A stretch of 64,000 nt of DNA from Thalassia testudinum (taxonomy: Eukaryota > Streptophyta > Magnoliopsida > Alismatales > Hydrocharitaceae), in the NCBI GenBank assembly GCA_037157565.1, contig JAZHRO010000036.1:136082501-136146500 (forward strand). Direction: 5' to 3'. Made by a program: the position numbers and the translations under genes. Below, in pieces: positions 56,513-64,000 of this stretch (position 1 is the stretch's first letter; each line of letters begins with the position of its first letter). Below the pieces are notes generated by a model. It did not search any database and had not been told where the DNA came from. It was given only the letters and a program-made list of their open reading frames with translations.

Positions 56513-58081
56513 ATGTTTGGGAGGAGGTCACAAAACCCTGAATTGCTTGTATTGACTGATAAATCTAGAAAAAGAGCCGAATCATCCTCCTCCTCCACAA
56601 ACATGGCACACACCCCTGCCTCACCACTTCGTCACAATTCCAATTCTTTCAACACCAGGCTTATCCCGAGAAACCCTGCAAGACCTTCCTTATCGAGTGT
56701 CGCGCCAAGCGACTCGGTAAGTCATGCGGAATTGGCTTCTGCGAGCCAGTATTTCAACACGGAGGACCAAGCCTCCGTGTACTCAGACACATATGCGGAC
56801 ACGTCTTCTGGTATAGAAGATGCCTGCACCCTGGGGAATAACCCGTTTTCTGCCACGTATAACCCAGGGTGGCACAATCATCCCAATTTTGCATGGTCCA
56901 ACAACCCGCAGCGTCGAAACCCCGCTGGTGGACCAATGCGATCGTCCGCACCCGTCATCCCAAGGGCCCAGTCTAATCCTATGGCAAATCTGCCATCAGG
57001 CCCTTGTGTACAGAAAACCAAACACGCATCAAAACCTCTTGATAAATTGATGCGAATGATGACGGAAATGTCAAAGCGCCATAAAGAAAACATGACCTCT
57101 CTTCTGCATTTGGCGCAGCAGAATGCTGAGATCAATCAACTAAGCATGGCGACTCGATCTCAGGGCACTTTTCCCGCCCAACCTGTTCCAAACCCGCAAA
57201 ACTTTGTACCCTGTGGTCCGCAACCACAGGTACAACCTTCTCAGGAACAGGTTCATCAAATTCTGCAAGCTCCGAGTATTCCTTCGGGATTTCAGGTTAA
57301 TCCCACTGCAGCACCGCACTCTTATGCTGATAGTGATCACATCAAGGATGACACGTCTGACGAGGACGTGACTGTCAGTACGTGTATCGAACTAATTGGA
57401 GCCGATTCTGACTGCTGCGAATTACCTGACGACTGCCTGACCAACACAAACTGTGACGTTCCCCAATCCCTCCCTATTCCTGTACCTTCTCCTGACCAGA
57501 CTTCTGACGAGGTTTTCTTCGCTTCCCATACCTCGTGGTCTGAGTCATTGCCGGGCTGCTCACCGCCGGTCCACACTATGGAAGACCGGATTGCCCTTTC
57601 TTTCCCGCTAAATCAGGCGGATTTGCAAATCCACACTGGGACCTTGAGCCCACATCTTACTCGCCGGGGCTATTCCCTTTTGGATCCATCTATCCAAAAA
57701 GCCCCCCTTCTTGGCCAATCTAAGGGCCAACTTCCTCTTCCTGATCTGTTTTCTGATCCGCCTGGGACACTCTCGTCCCAGAAAATGCCAAATCTCTCAC
57801 CATCCACCATTACTTTTCACGCCTCTATCGCGATTACTTCGCTTTTCTCTTCACCACCCACCATCCACCCACCCTTCGACCCTGATTTATACCCTGAACC
57901 TCAGCTCCTGTTACCCGATCTGTCGTCCGTTCTCTGCCTTTCCCTGCATGCATATGAGGACATAGCATTGTTTGGCATGGGGGGGTGGATAGGCATCCAT
58001 AGGATCCGGGTATTTTATGGTATCAGACAATTACCACCTATTTATAAATATGCAAGAAAAAGAAAAAAGAAAAGAAAATAA
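56513..58081 (+). CDS. E_D ORF: Gag C-terminal-like segment plus acidic tail
   Basis: Intact ATG-to-stop frame of 522 codons. Residues about 103-135 (NPFSATYNPGWHNHPNFAW) match the Gag C-terminal part of E3 (YNPGWRNHPNFQW). A Gln-rich stretch with GTFPAQPVPNPQN parallels GTLPSQPLPNPNN of E3. The Gag core (FSFSL...WY, WEEL) is absent. Residues about 270-350 are acidic (DDTSDEDVTVS). The last ~40 codons read through the internal purine tract (57971-57988) and end Lys/Arg-rich, so the biological stop may differ from the frame stop. The protein may be a Gag remnant retaining a packaging or trans-interaction segment; that is inference. It is the only undamaged large frame besides the one in E1. 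Confidence 0.75.
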   Translation: MFGRRSQNPELLVLTDKSRKRAESSSSSTNMAHTPASPLRHNSNSFNTRLIPRNPARPSLSSVAPSDSVSHAELASASQYFNTEDQASVYSDTYADTSSGIEDACTLGNNPFSATYNPGWHNHPNFAWSNNPQRRNPAGGPMRSSAPVIPRAQSNPMANLPSGPCVQKTKHASKPLDKLMRMMTEMSKRHKENMTSLLHLAQQNAEINQLSMATRSQGTFPAQPVPNPQNFVPCGPQPQVQPSQEQVHQILQAPSIPSGFQVNPTAAPHSYADSDHIKDDTSDEDVTVSTCIELIGADSDCCELPDDCLTNTNCDVPQSLPIPVPSPDQTSDEVFFASHTSWSESLPGCSPPVHTMEDRIALSFPLNQADLQIHTGTLSPHLTRRGYSLLDPSIQKAPLLGQSKGQLPLPDLFSDPPGTLSSQKMPNLSPSTITFHASIAITSLFSSPPTIHPPFDPDLYPEPQLLLPDLSSVLCLSLHAYEDIALFGMGGWIGIHRIRVFYGIRQLPPIYKYARKRKKKRK

Positions 58082-59070
58082 AAAAAAAATATATATATAT
58101 ATTAGTAATAAATGGTGTTTAGTAATGATCTAAAAGCTGAAACAAAAAAATACAATAAGTTTTTATGGAAATTCAACCTCTGTTTTGAAGACTTTCCAGG
58201 CCACAAAAGCTTGATTCGCTCAGGCTCGGCTTAATTCACTTAAAGCATTGACGAAATAGATCAAAATCTCTCCTAACTAAGAACGTTTCTTGTACCTGAG
58301 ACACCAGTACAGGATTCGTTGGTTTGCTTTTTCTTGAGAGCTTAAGTAAACTTGGTTCACACTACACATATCAGGAAAGACCAGGTGAACATAAGATCCA
58401 ACCCTAGTATTCATTAAGAAAGGTGGAGTCCTTACCTGTGCGTGCAGGTAGACTTTTTATCCCAGGCTTTAGTCTTATGTTTAGGAGTGACTCTTTCCAC
58501 CAAAAAGAAACTCTCCCACAAAAAAAAAAAAAAAAGTGTGCTCTTTCAAAATGTGTTGTAAGAGATACTGACATATGTTTCAAAAAAAAAAAAAAGATGT
58601 TGCAAAAGAGTCAGTATATCTCATAAATGTCTGTATAATTTATTTTTCGGTGAGCCAAAAAAAAAAAAAAAAGAGAGAAGGGGGAGTTGAGTTTTCCGTC
58701 ATCATCTTAAGGGTCAATTCGAAGACATGAGCTGAAACTGGGACCAACCTGTACTTAAAAATTCGTGAAACCCTGGGAGTGAGTCTTAAGGTTCATCTGG
58801 TCAGTCTTGATCCTTCACTATGCACAAACCATAACCTCTTGAGCTCTCGAGTATGGCAAAAACCTCCTGGGTCCTGGAAATCGTACTTAAGGTTTAAATA
58901 TCAAGAGTCCTGGTTAGTTGAGAGATGATCTATCTCATGTGAAACTTAAAGTACTGGTAGTCTTCTTTACAATTGGTTCTCACAATATTCGATAAAAAAC
59001 ACACCTATATCACCTCAGAAGAAAATCTTCAGCTTAAGACTATTTCTAAATACTATTTTGCTAGGGACTA
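58082..59070 (+). other. E_D 3' region
   Basis: Non-coding, with TA repeats (58090-58105) and several long A-runs (58517-58535, 58580-58594, 58657-58673). No further frame has features. Confidence 0.6.
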
Positions 59071-59094
59071 GCAAAAGATAGGCATGGGGGTATA
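59071..59094 (+). other. Polypurine tract of E_D
   Basis: GCAAAAGATAGGCATGGGGG, four bases before the right LTR, matching the tract of the other elements. Confidence 0.78.
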
Positions 59095-60407
59095 TGTTTG
59101 CACCTCAAAACACGACTATAATAACGCCTTCTTGTGCTATTTTCTAGCATTAACTATGTATATTATAATCCTGTAGTTGCATTTGTAAAAACGCTTGCAT
59201 GCATGTTTTTAATTGAGAGGAGAAGAGAATGGAATAAATGACTTGCATTTTTACATTTTTCTTCAAGTGTCTCTTTGTAAAAGTCCCCTCTCCATATTTT
59301 ATTTTCATCTTTCTTTCTTCTTCTCGCGGTTCTTCTACTTCCCGCGGCTGAATTTCATCCACGCCATGCTGCATGCAACGCCTCTCCCTGCTGTCCTTCC
59401 CTCACCTCTCCCTGCAGCTGCCATTCTCCCCCATTCCCCGCATGCTCCACGCCATGCTCTCCTCCTCTATAAAGCCGCAGCTCTTCCTCGCGACGGAAAA
59501 AGGAGGGCGAGCTGCTGCAAAACGCCACCCTGCAGTCCACCACCTTCCTCTCCACCGTTCTCCCCTCCCATACGCCGGCCCTCCGTCGAGGAGGCACCCG
59601 GCGAGCAGGAGAACCCACTGTGGTGCTCACCACCACAGTGGGAACACCACCGCCCAGCTCTTCAACGAGCAGGTGGGCGTGGTGTCTTCTTTTCTTTTCG
59701 GTTTCATCTCCACGCCATTGCTGCCGCTTCAAGGTCCGAAGCTCGAAGCAGCAGCAGCAGCAGCTAAACCGCGGCAACAGCAGCAGCAGCACCCCCCGCC
59801 TCCTCCGCGACCTTCCTCGCAGGCGCGCAACCCTCCACGCGTGCCTGCAGGCCCGTTCCCCTCCTCCGTCTCCGTTCTGTCCACCCCGCAGTTGCACCCG
59901 TAGCCGGCCGCCTCGCGCACTGCAGCGGCCGGCTACGGCCTCGCATCGCCCCCTGCCCTCCTCCGCGACCCTACGCGACCACTGCAGAACCTCCCCTCGC
60001 TCCTCCGCGACCTTCCCCGCAGGCGCTCAGCTCTCCGCGCACGCCTGCAGGGCACTTCTCCGCTCCGTCCTCTGCTCTGTCGCCTCTGCCATTGCACCCG
60101 CGACCGGCCGCCGCGCGCACTGCAGCGGCCGGCTACGGCCTCGCGCCGACCCCCGCGACCCTCCGCGACCCTCCGCGACCACCGCAGAACCTCCTCCACG
60201 CTCGCTCCTCCGCGCCATCGTCCGCTCGTCGACTTCGCGCAGGCCTGCAGAACCCTACGCGAAGGCGCTCCCGCACCCGCCGTCTTCAGACGTCCGCCTC
60301 CGCCTTCAGACGACGCGGCGTCAGACGTCCGCCGCCGCGAGTAGATGCCTTAACTCGCTACCATCGTCCGCGCTCGCGATCTCTCCTGCCCGCTCTTTCT
60401 CTCTCTG

Positions 60408-60442
<35 letters not shown>

Positions 60443-60831
60443 CACTCACTCACAGACACACACTACACCAACACACACACATCTTCACCGACACACACCC
60501 ACACCCACACACACACTTACACTATACGTATAGTTATATATAGTAACATATATATACATACATATATATATATATACATACATATATCTATTATATATAT
60601 ATACTTATATACATAGTATATCTATATAGTTATGTATACATACATATATATATAATATATCTCTATATATATATATATACACGTATATATATATCTATAT
60701 ACTTATACATATACTTATATATATATATATACATATATACTTATATACATATATATATATATATACATATCTATATACTTATATATATACACACATATAT
60801 ATATATCTAGATACATATATACTTATATACA

Positions 60832-60863
<32 letters not shown>

Positions 60864-61678
60864 CTTATATACATATATATACACATATATATCTATATAT
60901 ATATATATCTATACATATATAACTATACATTTATATCTATATATAGATATATTTACTTATATACATACATATGTACATATACTTTCATGTTATTTATTAT
61001 ACGCTATATCGCGGGGATATCTGCACCAGTTGCTGATATTCCCTGATACACGCGTACAAAAAAAGCGTGGTCCCATACATCATCCATCCTCCATCCACAC
61101 TCCACGCGGCACATAGTCGTCTTGGTTGCGTCTCTCTAGACGTCAACTGACTCGACATAGTGCTACACTCCATCGTCACCTCCACCCCCACCCCTTTATA
61201 TATATACTACATATAAATATATATCTGTAGCTACTATATTTACTTTCTATCTGTTAGCTTCCTTCTTAGTAAAAAGATAAAAAAGGGTATAAAAGTGAAA
61301 AGATAATCTTTGATTTGCAGGTACCCCCGTCTTGCAAGTAGCAAGACGTGTTTTGAAACTCTGTTTTGGCTAAAAGCCAAGGACACAATTTTGAGGGTGT
61401 GCCTCAAGAACAAGGATTACCAGAAAAAAACCTAAATAAGAAAAATACCAAAAACAGAATAAACGAACGGAAGAGACGCGTTTTAAGGAAAACGTAGAAA
61501 TTCGACTTGAACCCCACTTCCCTGAGTTCGACCCTGGGCCTAAAAGTGACAAGATAAAATCAATTAGGCCAGGTTAAAAATTTTGTAAAGAGATGGTTAG
61601 GTCTGAATTAGGTTAACCACTATACACATTTCAACGATAAAAATATCATATTAACAACCTATTTGGGCCGACCCATCA
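59095..61678 (+). repeat. E_D right LTR
   Basis: 2584 bp, near-identical to the left LTR; the length difference is mostly in CAG and TA/CA repeats. GGGTC follows at 61679-61683. Confidence 0.93.
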
Positions 61679-63613
61679 GGGTCCCTACACGAGAACCCTT
61701 TATTCCACGCAGGTGCTTCTGTTGTATCTGATGTGGGACTAAAGTCTTGGTTATATTCTTCGCGCACGGCTGTGTGAGCTGCAGCTACTTCTTCGATGAA
61801 TTGGGGCATGGAAGATAGTCAACAGCCCCAATTGACCATCTGTGTGCGTCGCTGAAGTGAATCCACTTTGTCTGGGCTCAGGACCTGGAGCTTATCGGTT
61901 GGGAAGAAAGCTTTGAGCTTGCTCGAAGCTCCTCTGTTAATGGCGCTATGGGCTCACAACCTGAAAGGCACAAATATGGTCTCTCGACCTCATCAAACAA
62001 GTTCAAAGCTTCTCCTTGGTGAGGCAAAGTCAACGGTGGTGGCTGCGTGGTGTGGCATGGTGTGTGTAAGTGGAGCGAGGTCGGAATGGTCAGAGGACGG
62101 TGGGTGTGTTTAGAGGGTCGATGGAATGGCCAATCAAGGGAATAAATAGAGGGCTTTTACTCTCTGCGAAGTGGCGAAGCTTATGGGGGTGAGAGCAGCG
62201 AGAGTCGAGTGGTGTAGCAGTGTATTGGCGTTACCGGAGCATCACCAGAGTCGAAGAAGATGACAGGGGAGGCTGGTGGTCGTGAGTCGAATCGAGACGT
62301 TAGAGATAGACAAAGCAAGTAGAGAGGGAGAGGGAGTTATAGCACCTAATTATGGACAAAAGAAATGAGGAATTGGTGCAGGTGTGATTGTCGACACCAG
62401 AGATGAGAAATTCTCCGACGAGGGAGACGGCGAGGAAGAAGGGGCTAGGGTGCCTCTGAGTTGACCGTCGAGAGGCAGAGGAAGTCGGGGAGGAAGGAGA
62501 CACTCCCAATTTGGCTGTTGTGAGGCCGTAGGATGATGTACGAGGAGGCTCTCCGGAGCTAGGGCGGAGGTGGCCGAAGAGGGAGTTTGAAGAGGGTTGT
62601 TGGGCCAAAACCTAGCTAAGTTGATCAACGAAGCTTTAGAGGATCTTATATAAGGCTTAGATGGGCATTCCAAGCTTGGAAACCAAACTTGGAAGCACGT
62701 AGTTCTTGTGCACAAAGGAACCCTAAATTTCAAAGGATCCGCATGATCTTTTGGGAAGGAATCAGAGCCCAATTAAGGGCTCAAATGGAAGGAGATTCTC
62801 TCAGGAGTTCTCCTTCCAATTTTAGGATTTTGTCAAGGAATTAGAGAGAAATCTCTGATTGAAGCTCATCGGAGTAAGAGTTCCTCCATGATAATGGTAG
62901 AGGGACCTATTTGTGAAGATGATGACAAAAGTAGGCACCTATTTGCAATGAATTTCAAAAGTTAGGGGTGTGTGTGCAAGAAAAAGAGTCAGACTAGACT
63001 AGAATGCAAACTAGGTCAAGATGATCTTTGATTGGGCCCAAATTTTGATACAAACCTAATTTGGACCCAAGAAATCTGATGGTGAAGTTAGATTTAGGTT
63101 TTGACCAAGTTTGACTAGGTAATTTATGCAAAAATCTAAATTAGGGTAATTGTTTGTCTGAAACTCTATTTTAGGTCAAAATGGGCTCTGATGATCAAAT
63201 CAAGGATGCCAAACCCTAGAGAATATTTTTCTATGATTTTTAGAGGATTTAAGTAAATTTTATCCTGACCAGAACCTCATTTAATTAAGTGGATCTGTTT
63301 TTAGGATTTCAGATGTGAAGTAATTCTCGAAATGCATGAAAACCTATTTCTGTCTGTATGAACCCACTTATTATTGTTCATTTCTGTATTAGACATTTAT
63401 GACCATTTGACCTTCAATAAACCCCTGGGAAACCCTATGATTGTTCTGCAATTAAGATATTCTATTAAAACTGTAGTTTTTACCATGGTTTCATGTTAAA
63501 CTCTCAGAAAGGATGTGTAGTGAATTATAGTCGTTTGGCAATTATGTAGGAGCATTTATCAATGGATTTTGACTAATTGAAGCTAGATATGTTTGATGAT
63601 GACGTTATCATCA

Positions 63614-64000
63614 TACCCCCATGCCTAACTTTTGCTAGTCCCTTAACAAAATCTCATGAATTTAACTCGAATTCTAGATCATGCCTCGATGTTCAAAGTC
63701 CTGATTCTTTCTTCTTTTTAGAAATTAGGTCAGAATGCTAATAGTAGGCCTAGAGGTACTCAAGTACCAACCAAGATCCAGACCTAACCAGCTTTAGCCT
63801 CAGTCTGCTATGAAGGTTTCTAAGGCCCACAAAAAACTATCCAAAGGTTTGTTGAACCCCGTGGTTAAAGCACCCGTGCTTGTAACATGGTTAGTTCAAG
63901 TTTAGCTTGCAGTGCATTTTTACAAGAGAGGGGGATAGAAGAATTTTTTTCATTTTTGGAGAGCTTTAGCTCTATTTTTCTTTTCTTTATTTCTAGCTTT
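63614..64000 (-). mobile_element. E7: 3' end of internal region of a family-C element, continues past window
   Basis: The minus-strand polypurine tract (63614-63640, AAAAGTTAGGCATGGGGGTA) abuts the LTR. The remaining sequence (about 63660-64000) resembles the 3' region of E1 (about 6360-6030) and E3. The coding region and 5' LTR are outside the window. Confidence 0.75.

Larger units (their letters stand above)
52573..61678 (+). mobile_element. E_D: young non-autonomous LTR retrotransposon
   Basis: 9106 bp: left LTR 52573-55104, primer-binding site 55114-55131, leader, intact 522-codon ORF, 3' region, polypurine tract, right LTR 59095-61678. GGGTC flanks both ends (52568-52572, 61679-61683). 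No protease, RT or integrase is present, so it needs proteins in trans. In a ~200-base sample at the LTR start I count two differences, making it the youngest insertion here. Confidence 0.93.
49534..63613 (-). repeat. E7 3' LTR (family C), interrupted twice
   Basis: Pieces 49534-50266 and 61684-63613 join, after removal of the solo LTR and E_D, into one LTR of about 2.66 kb that aligns with the E4 LTR. On the minus strand it starts TGATGATAACGTCATCATCA at 63613 next to a polypurine tract, so it is the 3' LTR of an element extending past the right window edge. The left end TGTTGAAGC (49534) matches the E4 LTR end in place, giving GCTCA (49529-49533) as the predicted target duplication. A TATATAAG-type box lies near 62646-62653. 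Confidence 0.8.

Noticed and set aside
1..64000. CRISPR array, rRNA or tRNA genes
   Set aside because: No spaced identical repeats, rRNA-like sequence or cloverleaf-forming tRNA was seen; tRNA similarity is limited to the 17-18 nt primer-binding sites.

Overview
The window is plant nuclear DNA, most likely from a large, repeat-rich flowering-plant genome. The clearest evidence is a Ty3/gypsy gag-pol of Athila type whose primer-binding site is an 18-nt perfect match to the complement of the plant tRNA-Asp 3' end (31959-31976, minus). Long TG...CA LTRs with 5-bp target duplications and dense nesting support this. I see no convincing host gene, tRNA, rRNA or CRISPR array. The species cannot be told from the sequence. 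Element labels (E1, E2 ...) and LTR family letters (A, B, C, D, G) are local to this annotation.

Layout. 1-8725: E1 (+), a non-autonomous family-A element cut by the left window edge, with an intact acidic ORF in place of gag-pol. 8731-10258: LTR-like DNA of unknown family. 10259-18123: E2 (+), a decayed non-autonomous family-B element with a truncated left LTR. 18124-20992 plus 20993-21043 and 34705-37297: E4 (-), whose 5' LTR (family C) was split by E3 and whose internal region was cut by E2. 21044-34699: E3 (-), a structurally complete Athila-like element with TSD GTCTC and degraded gag-pro-pol. 37298-41700: AT-rich remnant with a possible Mutator-like transposase fragment, itself hit by a solo LTR (family G, 37641-39891, TSD ATTAC). 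41700-49533: old, poorly resolved repeat DNA including a probable Copia-type LTR end and a decayed acidic-ORF element (E6). 49534-63613: one family-C LTR (E7, -), split by a solo family-B LTR (50267-52564, TSD ATAGG) and by E_D (52573-61678, +, TSD GGGTC), a young non-autonomous element with an intact 522-aa ORF. 63614-64000: start of the E7 internal region.

How they fit together. E1 and E3 share LTR start, polypurine tract, 3' region and 5' leader, so E3-type proteins are the plausible trans-acting machinery for E1. E1 and E4 encode diverged versions of the same acidic, otherwise unrecognised protein. E_D fuses a Gag C-terminal-like segment to an acidic tail. By eye the LTR pairs differ by about 5% (E1), about 4% (E3) and about 1% (E_D), so E_D is the youngest insertion. 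Most broken codons and altered primer-binding sites are C-to-T/G-to-A changes, as expected for methylated transposons.

The most interesting material is shared structure that standard annotation misses: a strongly conserved 5' leader block in three elements, a 54-residue small ORF in the 3' region of both E1 and E3, short inverted repeats at the 5' tip of the LTRs, two copies of a GGCATGGGGG purine tract per element, recurrent GACGTC motifs in the LTRs, and the acidic-protein family.
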